Assembly: GCA_019308995.1 (NCBI GenBank)
Contig: JAFDHD010000030.1
Location: forward strand, 1-42,886
Reading direction: 5' to 3'
Origin: Deltaproteobacteria bacterium
GTDB taxonomy: Bacteria; Desulfobacterota; Desulfarculia; Adiutricales; JAFDHD01
DNA length: 42,886 nucleotides
Shown here: positions 1-7,062 of the stretch, one piece after another
Numbering within the stretch: the stretch's first letter is position 1
Layout: each line of letters begins with the position of its first letter
Notes under the pieces: generated by a model
Database searches by the model: none
Told to the model about the DNA's origin: nothing
What the model saw: the letters and a program-made list of their open reading frames with translations, nothing else
Position numbers and translations under genes: made by a program

Positions 1-377
1 CAACTTTAAATCCCTTAAAAATACCCTCTCTGTATGAATATTTGGGGTAAAATTAATTTTACCACTCCTCGATGACTCCCAATTTCAACCGGTTACATAC
101 AACGCAATTGGCTCGGAGGAAGTAGGGTAGGCTTTCCAGCCTGCCAGGCCTTACATGAAGCAAAGCACGAAACTCTCTGATACAAAGCATGGTTAATGTT
201 GTCAGGCAGACCCGCTGCGCGAGCCACCCTGACCTACAAGGCTTGAGTGATTACCGTAATTATATTCCTTTTGGCTGCGGCTTCAGTGCCTATTGAAACT
301 TTCTTGGCAATTGCCTTAATGAGGGGGAGGGAGACGTTCTGAAGGAATCTCTTTCAATAAAAAAAGGGTCTTCTGAG
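1..377. other. Intergenic region with REP-like hairpins
   Basis: No convincing gene is visible. Two hairpin-forming stretches stand out. At 126-145 the arms GGTAGGCT and AGCCTGCC flank a TTCC loop, and at about 200-232 GTCAGG pairs with CCTGAC around a 20-nt loop. The 181-205 stretch resembles 1485-1510 on the far side of the speD/rhomboid unit. These look like short dispersed palindromic repeats rather than coding DNA. A run of T on the minus strand just past the rhomboid stop (about 358-366) could be a weak terminator tail, but the stem before it is poor. Confidence 0.5.
126..145. repeat. REP-like hairpin
   Basis: The arms GGTAGGCT and AGCCTGCC form an 8-bp stem, including one G-T pair, around a TTCC loop. 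The core AGGCTTTCCAGCCT has the form of the short dispersed palindromes seen between genes in many bacteria. A RAYT transposase is present 5 kb away, but its own flanking repeats have a different sequence, so a direct link is not shown. Confidence 0.45.
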
Positions 378-929
378 TCAGGCCCTCCGGCCAGGGCGGG
401 TCACCCAGGCCGCAATCACGCCGGCCGCGAACCCGAAAAAGTGGCCGGACCAGCTAACCCCCGGAATCCGGATGAGCAGGGTCACGAGCAGCCCTCCATA
501 AAGAAGAAAGACCAACAGGGATATAATCAGGGCCTTCCACTCCCGGCGAAAGATTCCCAGAAAAATCAGGAAACCAAGCAGACCAAAAATGATTCCGCTG
601 GCGCCGATATGAATGGTGTGAGCGCTCCCGAATGTCCAGACCGCAGCGCCTCCCAGGAGGGTAATGATGACCAGCGCCTTGATCGTCAGGAGTTTGCTAA
701 AGGACAGCGACAGAAAAAGCAGGCAGAAGAAGGCAAAACTATTGGCCATGAGGTGCTGGAGATTGACATGCAGAAAAGGCCAGAGAAGAACGCCGATCAG
801 GCCGTTGGTCTGACGCGGGCGGATACCATACAGCCGAAGATCAACCGGTGCAAAATAGCCTGCAAAAAAGATAAACCATAGAACGGCCACAGCTATGAGG
901 GCGGTGGTAAGGCTTTCATTAACTTTCAT
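378..929 (-). CDS. Rhomboid family intramembrane serine protease
   Basis: This is a 183-residue polytopic membrane protein with about six hydrophobic segments, the size of a minimal bacterial rhomboid. The family cleaves transmembrane substrates within the lipid bilayer using a Ser-His dyad. The nucleophile motif GASG is at residues 109-112 (Ser111), the partner histidine is in SGHFFG (His163), and the conserved HLMAN motif of TM2 is at residues 59-63. All key residues are therefore present. The start ATG lies only 25 bases after the speD stop on the same strand, so the two are probably co-transcribed. There is no strong ribosome binding site, which suggests translational coupling or weak expression. 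The substrate cannot be told from sequence. Confidence 0.9.
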   Translation of the reverse strand: MKVNESLTTALIAVAVLWFIFFAGYFAPVDLRLYGIRPRQTNGLIGVLLWPFLHVNLQHLMANSFAFFCLLFLSLSFSKLLTIKALVIITLLGGAAVWTFGSAHTIHIGASGIIFGLLGFLIFLGIFRREWKALIISLLVFLLYGGLLVTLLIRIPGVSWSGHFFGFAAGVIAAWVTRPGRRA

Positions 930-943
930 GTTTCATCATAGAA

Positions 944-961
944 GGGCTGGCGGCTCAGCCC
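944..961. other. Hairpin overlapping the speD stop codon
   Basis: GGGCTG and CAGCCC form a 6-bp stem with a 6-nt loop, read on the minus strand as the end of speD. No clean U-tract follows, so it is more likely an intercistronic hairpin between speD and the rhomboid gene than a full terminator. Confidence 0.35.
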
Positions 962-1335
962 TGGCCCTCGGCACGGATGATAGCAGGTCCGGCCGGTCCT
1001 CGCTCAAGCTCCATGATAGAGCAGCTTTTAACCTTGAGGTGCTTTTTCAGGTACTCCACGGCCTTCCGGCCTTCGGTCAGGTCGCCGCAGGTAAAGATGT
1101 CCAGGGCGGCGTATCCAAATTCCGGCCAGGTGTGGATGGAGAAATGGGATTCGGCCACGACCACGATGCCGCTGACCCCGTTGGGCGGGAACTGGTGGAA
1201 GAAGGGCTGGACAATGGTGGCCCCGGAAAGGTTGACCGCTTCCAGCAGGTGTTTTTCTATGACCTTCATGTCGCTTATTTTGGCGCTGTCACAGCCAAAC
1301 AGCTCCACAACCAGATGCTTGCCCAATCCTTTCAC
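955..1335 (-). CDS. speD: S-adenosylmethionine decarboxylase proenzyme (prokaryotic SpeH/SpeD type)
   Basis: The enzyme decarboxylates S-adenosylmethionine to give the aminopropyl donor for spermidine synthesis. The protein is 126 residues, typical of the short bacterial/archaeal class. The self-cleavage site is in AESHFSIHTWPE: Glu62-Ser63, where Ser63 becomes the pyruvoyl cofactor. His68 and Cys83 are also at the positions known for this class. Translation probably starts at GTG 1335, preceded by an AGAGGA ribosome binding site about 9 bases away. It is divergently placed from an operon that contains a membrane-fused spermidine synthase (3289-4842), so the two enzymes probably supply the same polyamine step. 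The rhomboid gene follows closely on the same strand. Confidence 0.95.
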   Translation of the reverse strand: MKGLGKHLVVELFGCDSAKISDMKVIEKHLLEAVNLSGATIVQPFFHQFPPNGVSGIVVVAESHFSIHTWPEFGYAALDIFTCGDLTEGRKAVEYLKKHLKVKSCSIMELERGPAGPAIIRAEGQG

Positions 1336-1760
1336 TTTAGCGATCCTCTTTCATAAGATTTAAAGAGGCCAGGTCTCTTCCAGTCGGACGGGACGGCCTT
1401 GCTTACACGCAGGATAGATAAATACATGGCATTTTGCAATGAGTATTTTTTTTCAGGTCTAGGTCAGGGTGCGAGGCTCCCTAACACAAATCATGATTAA
1501 TATCGTCAGGGAGGCCTGCAAGGCTGGCCTTCGACTTTCCTGAGAACAAAGATCTGGTTTATCCCGTCTCCCCTGGCTGCAATTTTATGAAAATAAAGAT
1601 ATCTGAAGCTGTTCATTTCCAAACCTTTCAAGTTGACAACCATTTGTGAATCTGAAATACTGAGCCATGTTTTAATGCATGTTTTCCTTGGATGACGTTC
1701 TTTTTTCAATTCCGAGACGGTGGTTTTCAAACCTCAGATCAAACATAAGGAAATGAATAC
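1336..1760. other. Divergent intergenic region between speD and the lipoprotein operon
   Basis: This holds the promoters of both units. At 1485-1510 is a partial copy of the sequence at 181-205 (cat-N-N-TTAAT then GTCAGG), followed at 1512-1530 by a palindromic stretch with GGCC arms. A 74-codon open frame on the minus strand (1506-1730) has no ribosome binding site at a sensible distance and overlaps the lipoprotein promoter, so I do not call it. Confidence 0.45.
1485..1530. repeat. Degenerate repeat, second copy of the 181-233 element
   Basis: ACAAA-N-CAT then TTAAT and GTCAGG occur in the same order and spacing as at 181-205. About 20 of 26 positions match by eye. Both copies run into a small palindrome. 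The pair flanks the speD-rhomboid unit in direct orientation. Confidence 0.35.
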
Positions 1761-2447
1761 ATGTTTCGCTTTTGCCATTATGCCTTGGCCTTGATACTGG
1801 CCGCCTCATTCCTCCATGGCTGCGCAGGAAAGCAGCTTCCCATTGATCTCATTAAAAAAGAGTTCAGGGACGTGCCCACCTATGCGATCATCCTGGACGA
1901 CATGGAGGAAAGAGGCGCCTTCTTTAAAAACTATTACCACAAGTACCGTATCGTCCAGCAGGAACGGTCCTGGACGACCGACTGGATGAAGGTGCCTCAA
2001 GATTACTACCGCCGAAACGCAAACTTCCTGGGCATGACCCTGGCGGCGAAAAAGAAAGGGGAGTTTGACGCCTCGACCGGACCGCCGGGCTACCATTACG
2101 TGGGCGACGATCGTTATGGCAACTGGCGTCGCGACAGCGGCGGAAACTCCTTCTGGGTCTTTTACGGACAGTATGCCTTTCTTTCGCACATGTTAGGCGG
2201 GCACCGCGTCTTTCGGAACGATTATAATACCTACCGGGATTACCGCACCCGGAATCGCCCCTATTACGGGCGAAACAATGAATTCGGAACCAAAGGGACC
2301 ATCACCAAGAGGCAGAAGCCCAATTTTTACGCCCGGCAGACGGCCAAAGCCCAGGCTAAAAAGGCCTCATTTTCAAATCGGGTAAACCAGCGCACCGGCC
2401 GATCCAGAGCCGGTTACCGCAGCCGAAGCACGAGTTGGGGGAAATAG
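1761..2447 (+). CDS. Putative lipoprotein of unknown function, first gene of the DUF350/spermidine synthase operon
   Basis: This is a 228-residue protein whose first 21 residues form a lipoprotein-type signal (hydrophobic stretch ending LHGC, Cys21). The mature part is very polar and rich in Tyr, Arg, Asn and Gly. The last 60 residues are strongly basic with low complexity and many Arg, Ser and Gly. I do not recognise a catalytic motif. The start ATG has an AAGGAA ribosome binding site. The stop is only 3 bases before the DUF350 gene, so the two are one transcript. By position it corresponds to the small lipoproteins (YjfM/YgiB-like) seen beside DUF350 genes in other bacteria, but I cannot confirm homology by eye. 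Confidence 0.8.
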   Translation: MFRFCHYALALILAASFLHGCAGKQLPIDLIKKEFRDVPTYAIILDDMEERGAFFKNYYHKYRIVQQERSWTTDWMKVPQDYYRRNANFLGMTLAAKKKGEFDASTGPPGYHYVGDDRYGNWRRDSGGNSFWVFYGQYAFLSHMLGGHRVFRNDYNTYRDYRTRNRPYYGRNNEFGTKGTITKRQKPNFYARQTAKAQAKKASFSNRVNQRTGRSRAGYRSRSTSWGK

Positions 2448-2450
2448 GCC

Positions 2451-3296
2451 ATGACCCTGGACAGCTTACTTCTAGCAGTAATTTTCATCATTGGTTTTTA
2501 TGTCCTGTTCTATATCGGCAAGGTGGTCAACGACCTGCTGCACCGAGAATACAGGCTGAGCTACGAGCTGGTCGAAAAGGACAACGCCGCCCTGGCTCTG
2601 GCCGTGGTCGGCTACTACTTCGGGCTGGTCCTCGCTATTGGCGGGACCGTTGTCGGCCCGAGCAGCGGCATCCTGGAAGACTTGCTTGACCTTTGCATTT
2701 ACGGAGTTTTAGGCATCATTCTGCTTAATATCTCCTGGTTCTTATGCGACAAGTTTATTCTATATAAATTCCATATCAGCGACGAGCTTATCAGGGATCA
2801 TAATCAGGGAACCGGAGCGGTTTCGGCCGGTGTCAGCGTGGCCTCGGGTTTGATCATCTATGGCGCGGTGACGGGTGAGGGTGGTTCGATATGGACCGTC
2901 CTCATCTTCTGGGCCATCGGGCAGATTATCCTGATCCTGGCCGGACTCCTGTATAACCTCATCACGCCCTATGATATTCACGCGGAGATCGAGCGGGATA
3001 ACGTGGCGGCTGGCGTGAGCTTTGCCGGGGCGCTCATCGCCATCGGGGTTGTTGTTGGGTTGGCCGGGGAAGGTGATTTCACGTCCTGGTCTCAAAGCCT
3101 GCTGAACTATCTGGCCTTTATCATCGTCGGCCTCATCCTGCTGCCTGTCATACGTCTGCTGACCGACAGGGTTCTTCTTCCTGCGGTCAAGCTTTCGGAT
3201 GAGATTGCCGCTCAGGAAAAGCCCAATCTAGGCGCCGCCTATATTGAGGCGTTTTCCTATATTGCCGCCGCCTTTATCATTTACTGGTGTGTCTAG
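2451..3296 (+). CDS. DUF350 family inner-membrane protein (YjfL-like, tandem repeats)
   Basis: This is a 281-residue, very hydrophobic protein with about eight transmembrane segments. It appears to consist of two tandem DUF350 units: the pattern of small residues followed by charged NAA/DNVAAGVSFAG-like segments recurs near residues 45-70, 115-140 and 183-200. DUF350 proteins (E. coli YjfL) have no established biochemical role but recur beside polyamine and ATP-grasp genes. It starts 3 bases after the lipoprotein stop, and its end overlaps the GTG start of the spermidine synthase gene, so the operon is tight and probably translationally coupled. A membrane partner or transporter for a polyamine-derived product is an inference from context only. 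Confidence 0.85.
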   Translation: MTLDSLLLAVIFIIGFYVLFYIGKVVNDLLHREYRLSYELVEKDNAALALAVVGYYFGLVLAIGGTVVGPSSGILEDLLDLCIYGVLGIILLNISWFLCDKFILYKFHISDELIRDHNQGTGAVSAGVSVASGLIIYGAVTGEGGSIWTVLIFWAIGQIILILAGLLYNLITPYDIHAEIERDNVAAGVSFAGALIAIGVVVGLAGEGDFTSWSQSLLNYLAFIIVGLILLPVIRLLTDRVLLPAVKLSDEIAAQEKPNLGAAYIEAFSYIAAAFIIYWCV

Positions 3297-4842
3297 CCCT
3301 CGCGGTGTAAGCACCGTTCTCAAGATATCCGTCTTTGCCACCGGCTGCGCGGGCATCGTGGCCGAATTCGTTCTTTCCACCCTGGCAACCTATATCGTTG
3401 GCAACGCTATCTTCCAGTGGACCATAGTCATGTCCCTGATGTTCTTTGCCATGGGGCTGGGCAGCCGCCTCAGTGCGGTCTTTCGCCACCGACTGCTGGA
3501 CGCCTTTATTATCATCGAATTCAGTTTGTCCCTGCTGTGCGCCTCCTCAGCCGCCCTGGCATACGGACTGGTGGCCTATACGGTTTACGCCAGGTTGATG
3601 ATTTATACCCAGGCCTTTGTCATCGGCCTGCTTATCGGCCTGGAGATTCCCCTGGTGACCCGGCTGAACCAGGCCTATGAGGAGCTGCGCTCCAACATCG
3701 CCGGGGTCATGGAAAAGGATTACTACGGCGCGCTTGTAGGCGGCCTTCTTTTCGCCTTCTTTGCCTTGCCTCATCTGGGCCTGACCTATACTCCCATCGC
3801 GCTGGGGGCGATCAACTTTTTGGTGGCGGCCCTGCTTCTCTTTAGCTTTTTTGGGCTTCTCAGCCGGAAGAAGGTCCTGGTGTCCGCCTTTGCCATAACC
3901 TGCGCGGCCCTGATCACCCTTGGAGTTCTGGCCAAACCGATTATCCTGTTCGGAGAACAGCGGCAGTATCGCGACAAGGTCATCTTCGCCAAACAAACGG
4001 TCTACCAGAAGATCGTGATTACACAGTGGAAAAAGCATTACTGGCTCTTCATTAACGGGCAGGAGCAGTTCAGCACTTACGATGAAGAAAAGTATCACGA
4101 GCCGCTGGTGCATCCGGCCATGAAACTGGCCGCTGGCAGGGACAGGGTCCTGATCCTGGGCGGCGGGGACGGGCTTGCTCTCAGGGAGGTGCTCAAATAT
4201 CCGGAAGTCACGTCAGTGACCCTGGTGGACCTGGACCCGGCCATAACGAAGATGGCGCAAACTCATCCGGTCCTGGTGGAGATCAATCAGGGCGCCATGA
4301 ACGACCCCCGGGTCAAGGTTATCAATCAGGATGCGGCCGTTTTTTTAAGGGAGGATGCCGAGCTGTACGACCTGATTTTCATTGACCTGCCCGATCCTGA
4401 CACCATTGACCTGATGCACGTTTACTCCCTGAATTTTTACCGGCTGGCGCACCGGCACCTCAAGGGCGGCGGCATGCTGGCGGCGCAGGCCACCAGTCCT
4501 TATTTTGCCCGGCAGGCCTTTTTATGCATCATGAAAACGATTGAAGCGGCCGGGTTCAGCGTGCTGCCTTATCACAACCAGGTTCCGACCATGGGCGAGT
4601 GGGCCTGGGTCCTGGGGGCCAGGCGCGAAGATATCAAGGCGCCCGCCTTGAGAAGGCGTGTCTTGATGGAGGACTTTAACGGTCTGGACACCAGATTTTT
4701 CAACACCAACGCCATGATCTCCATGGCTCACTTTGGCAAGGGCGTTCTTGACGGGCCTGAGGCGGAAAAGATAAAGATCAACACCAAGAGCAACCCCGTC
4801 CTGATGCGCTATTACCTCGCCGGAACCTGGGGGGCTTACTGA
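3289..4842 (+). CDS. speE: Membrane-anchored spermidine synthase (polyamine aminopropyltransferase)
   Basis: The N-terminal ~190 residues hold about seven hydrophobic helices. The C-terminal half is a classical aminopropyltransferase: GQEQFSTYDEEKYHE near residue 257, the SAM-type loop ILGGGDGLALRE near residue 290, the acidic DLDPAI that holds the nucleoside, and the catalytic-loop DLPDPD near residue 365. The predicted reaction transfers the aminopropyl group of decarboxylated SAM to putrescine or another amine. I chose GTG 3289, which overlaps the DUF350 stop, over an upstream TTG at 3244 that would lengthen the N-terminus by 15 unconserved residues. Neither has a clear ribosome binding site, fitting translational coupling. 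speD, the source of decarboxylated SAM, is 2 kb away on the opposite strand. Confidence 0.9.
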   Translation: MSSPRGVSTVLKISVFATGCAGIVAEFVLSTLATYIVGNAIFQWTIVMSLMFFAMGLGSRLSAVFRHRLLDAFIIIEFSLSLLCASSAALAYGLVAYTVYARLMIYTQAFVIGLLIGLEIPLVTRLNQAYEELRSNIAGVMEKDYYGALVGGLLFAFFALPHLGLTYTPIALGAINFLVAALLLFSFFGLLSRKKVLVSAFAITCAALITLGVLAKPIILFGEQRQYRDKVIFAKQTVYQKIVITQWKKHYWLFINGQEQFSTYDEEKYHEPLVHPAMKLAAGRDRVLILGGGDGLALREVLKYPEVTSVTLVDLDPAITKMAQTHPVLVEINQGAMNDPRVKVINQDAAVFLREDAELYDLIFIDLPDPDTIDLMHVYSLNFYRLAHRHLKGGGMLAAQATSPYFARQAFLCIMKTIEAAGFSVLPYHNQVPTMGEWAWVLGARREDIKAPALRRRVLMEDFNGLDTRFFNTNAMISMAHFGKGVLDGPEAEKIKINTKSNPVLMRYYLAGTWGAY

Positions 4843-5024
4843 GGACCAAGGCTAATGACATAAAGGTCATAATTCACATCAAAAGGAATGAAAAAAAATA
4901 GAGCGGACCTGGATGCGGCGGGGCTAGGAAGTTCATGCAGGTCAGGCACCGGGTGCCCCAGACATTCTAGGCTTTTTTCCAGCAATACCTCCGCTAGGGG
5001 TGATGCATACAACTCGTCAGAGTT

Positions 5025-5051
5025 GTGTGCACGCCGCAGGCGCAAGAAGTC
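5025..5051. repeat. Left inverted repeat of the RAYT element
   Basis: The central block CGCCGCAGGCGCAAGAAGTC (20 bp) is repeated exactly, inverted, at 5599-5618. Only two bases near the outer end differ over the full 27 bp. Confidence 0.8.
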
Positions 5052-5562
5052 ATTCCGGGGGCTGGATTTTTACTCCACACGATTGTCCCGACAAATAAAA
5101 TGGCGCGGAGCTAAATTGCCAGTCTTCCGGCCTGTCCACCAATCCCCCTCTTACCGGATTTTCGTGCATATACTTTAGTTTCTCTACCAGCTTCTTTTCG
5201 GTGTAAAGATTGAAATCGTAATATCGGCGCTGCCAGGCCGGGTCATTTACATCGAAATCTGAGGTATAAGAAGTATAATGCATTTTCATATTGTTTTTGA
5301 TTTGTCGGGAAGACATTTGTTTCCATTGTTTCATAAAATGACTGATGCGATTTATTATGGGGAAGCAGACGATGGCATGTACATGATCAGGCATCACCAC
5401 GAAACCAAAGCATTCTCCTTCCTGTAGGGTTAACTGAGAACTAAGCACTCCAATGACAATTTTCTTGTGAATATCGTCATTCAGAAGCTTTCTTCGTCGA
5501 TAACAAGAAAATGTTAGGTAATGCGCCTGACCTTCCTCTTCGTAAATTTTTCTGTCAGCCAT
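5050..5562 (-). CDS. rayT: REP-associated tyrosine transposase (Transposase_17 / Y1_Tnp)
   Basis: This is a protein of about 170 residues of the IS200-like HUH superfamily, which cuts single-stranded hairpin DNA through a tyrosine. It shows the early RRKLL segment, the metal-binding HUH signature as VVMPDHVHAIV, and the closing region with MHENPVRGGLVDRPEDWQFSS, which is diagnostic for RAYTs. A tyrosine in the YDFNLYTEKK helix is the likely nucleophile. I start it at the ATG of MADRKIYEEE (5562). The frame stays open to a GTG at 5625, but those extra codons only translate the right-hand inverted repeat. The gene looks intact. RAYTs are usually single-copy domesticated genes that maintain REP sequences rather than freely moving elements. 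Confidence 0.88.
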   Translation of the reverse strand: MADRKIYEEEGQAHYLTFSCYRRRKLLNDDIHKKIVIGVLSSQLTLQEGECFGFVVMPDHVHAIVCFPIINRISHFMKQWKQMSSRQIKNNMKMHYTSYTSDFDVNDPAWQRRYYDFNLYTEKKLVEKLKYMHENPVRGGLVDRPEDWQFSSAPFYLSGQSCGVKIQPPE

Positions 5563-5598
5563 ACACAAATCATAGCAGATAATACACGCAAAAGGCAG

Positions 5599-5625
5599 GA
5601 CTTCTTGCGCCTGCGGCGCCCACAC
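5599..5625. repeat. Right inverted repeat of the RAYT element
   Basis: This is the inverted copy of 5025-5051 (25 of 27 positions). It lies between the transposase start codon and the outer hairpin at 5624-5642. Confidence 0.8.
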
Positions 5626-5924
5626 GATCCTTTAAGGATCGTATGGGCCACCCTCGAAGATCACAATATCTAGCAGTGATGGTATCGGGTAGAAAATCTG
5701 CGATCGCTGCAATATCTCCCAATCCCATACAATTTATTGATACGAGGTAGATATCTTAGCCCATTATTAATCCCATGAAAAAAATTAGCGGGTTAAAACT
5801 GATATTCTTTTTTCCCTCACTCCTCACATACTCGTGGATGGAGCCCCGGATTCGAAAGGCGCAATGTTCCGAACGACACAGTCGAGATACTTTATGCGTT
5901 TTTTCAGGGACGATTATGTATGGT

Positions 5925-7034
5925 TTAAAAATCAGGTTCGAGGACAATTCTCCTTTCGAGCATTCCGCTGTGGGCTTGTTCAAAGGCCTCCTGAATCGTG
6001 CTCATGGGTCTTGTTTCCAATAGGGAATCTATTTCAATTTTCCCCGTTTGGACCAATTCGAGGACTTTCGGATAATATTTAGGCAGGCAGCCCCATGTGC
6101 CGATCATCTCGGCGTCGAAGGCCATGAGCCTGGATATGCTGTATTCGTTCTTTTGCAGGCCAAAACCGACAACAATTAATTTACCGATGAAAGACAATAG
6201 CTGAAGGGCAATGGCCTGGCCAGCCCCGGAACCGGTCACTTCGAATATTTTCCAGCCGTAATTATGAGGCAGCCCATTGGCCTTGCAAATTTCTCTGAAC
6301 TCGCTTTGAATATCACGAGGCGTCTTTCCAGTGGAGTCAATCCCAAAATTCGTACCAAATTTTTTAGCCCGCTCGAGCTTTTCGGCCCCGAGTTCAATAC
6401 CGATAACGCATTTTGCCTCCAAGGCCGATGCGGTTTGGGTCATATAGATACCGACCCCGCCGGCGCAGCCAATGATCACGGCCAGGTCTCCTTCAGTCAG
6501 GTCCGCTCGAACGGCCGCTTGATAGGGGGTGGTAGCCGCATCGGCCACCACCGAATAATGGGACAGCGGTTTCCCTTTCAGATCCTCGATAACGCATAAA
6601 TCCCTGAAGGGAACCACTATATGGCTGGCGAACCCCCCTTGAGCTCCCATGCTGTTTCCCGGCATCTGTTGGGCCAGACAACGGTTCCCCCTGCCCATGG
6701 CGCAAATGGGGCAGTCATTGCACGGAAGCACCGCCGGTATAAGGACGTCTTTACCCATGGCTTCTTTTGGACCGGCAACCACGGTACCGCTGATTTCATG
6801 GCCCAGGACCAGCGGTGGCTCGTTCACCGTTCTTACACTCTCATAAAAGTAGCCTAAATCAGTATGGCACAGCCCACAACCCGCAATCCGGACCAGTGCC
6901 TCTCCTTCTTTTAATTCAGGCACGGGAAGTTCGACTCGGGCTAACTTTCCCTCTATAACTTCCCCGGTCTCCTTGTTTTTAGACCACGGCCGGATCATCT
7001 GCCAGGCCTGAATCTTTTGCGGTACATTCGTCAT
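5925..7034 (-). CDS. had: 6-hydroxycyclohex-1-ene-1-carbonyl-CoA dehydrogenase
   Basis: This is a zinc-dependent medium-chain alcohol dehydrogenase of 369 residues. In anaerobic benzoate breakdown Had oxidises the hydroxy product of the dienoyl-CoA hydratase to 6-oxocyclohex-1-ene-1-carbonyl-CoA with NAD+. Catalytic zinc ligands are visible in CGLCHTD (Cys53) and LGHEISG (His79-Glu80). The structural zinc motif is PCNDCPICAMGRGNRC (Cys105, 108, 111, 119). The nucleotide-binding loop GCAGGVG is near residue 195. Family alone would allow another alcohol substrate, but position at the end of an operon with oah, dch and reductase genes makes Had the best call. It starts 28 bases after the oxidoreductase gene and is the last gene of the operon. 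Confidence 0.88.
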   Translation of the reverse strand: MTNVPQKIQAWQMIRPWSKNKETGEVIEGKLARVELPVPELKEGEALVRIAGCGLCHTDLGYFYESVRTVNEPPLVLGHEISGTVVAGPKEAMGKDVLIPAVLPCNDCPICAMGRGNRCLAQQMPGNSMGAQGGFASHIVVPFRDLCVIEDLKGKPLSHYSVVADAATTPYQAAVRADLTEGDLAVIIGCAGGVGIYMTQTASALEAKCVIGIELGAEKLERAKKFGTNFGIDSTGKTPRDIQSEFREICKANGLPHNYGWKIFEVTGSGAGQAIALQLLSFIGKLIVVGFGLQKNEYSISRLMAFDAEMIGTWGCLPKYYPKVLELVQTGKIEIDSLLETRPMSTIQEAFEQAHSGMLERRIVLEPDF

Positions 7035-7062
7035 GGTTTTCCCCTCTTAAGAAAAAACGCGG

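Larger units (their letters stand above)
5009..5642. mobile_element. RAYT (IS200-like) element with terminal hairpins and inverted repeats
   Basis: The transposase gene at 5050-5562 is enclosed by two 27-bp inverted repeats, 5025-5051 and 5599-5625, which differ at only 2 positions. Outside each lies a perfect 7-bp-stem hairpin: left 5009-5026 (ACAACTC / GAGTTGT), right 5624-5642 (ACGATCC / GGATCGT). This matches the layout of a REP-associated transposase locus, in which the enzyme acts on hairpin-forming repeats at its own ends. The left repeat overlaps the transposase stop codon. No obvious target-site duplication is visible. Confidence 0.75.

Noticed and set aside
1506-1730. 74-codon minus-strand open frame upstream of the lipoprotein gene
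   Set aside because: It starts with TTG, has no usable ribosome binding site, matches no family and covers the divergent promoter region.
3244-3288. TTG start for the spermidine synthase 15 codons upstream
   Set aside because: It would lie inside the DUF350 coding region, adds unconserved residues and has no ribosome binding site; the GTG overlapping the DUF350 stop is more natural.
4888-5178. 96-codon plus-strand open frame overlapping the RAYT gene end
   Set aside because: It runs through the element's hairpin and inverted repeat and through the transposase gene on the other strand, and its Arg/Ser/Cys-rich translation matches nothing.
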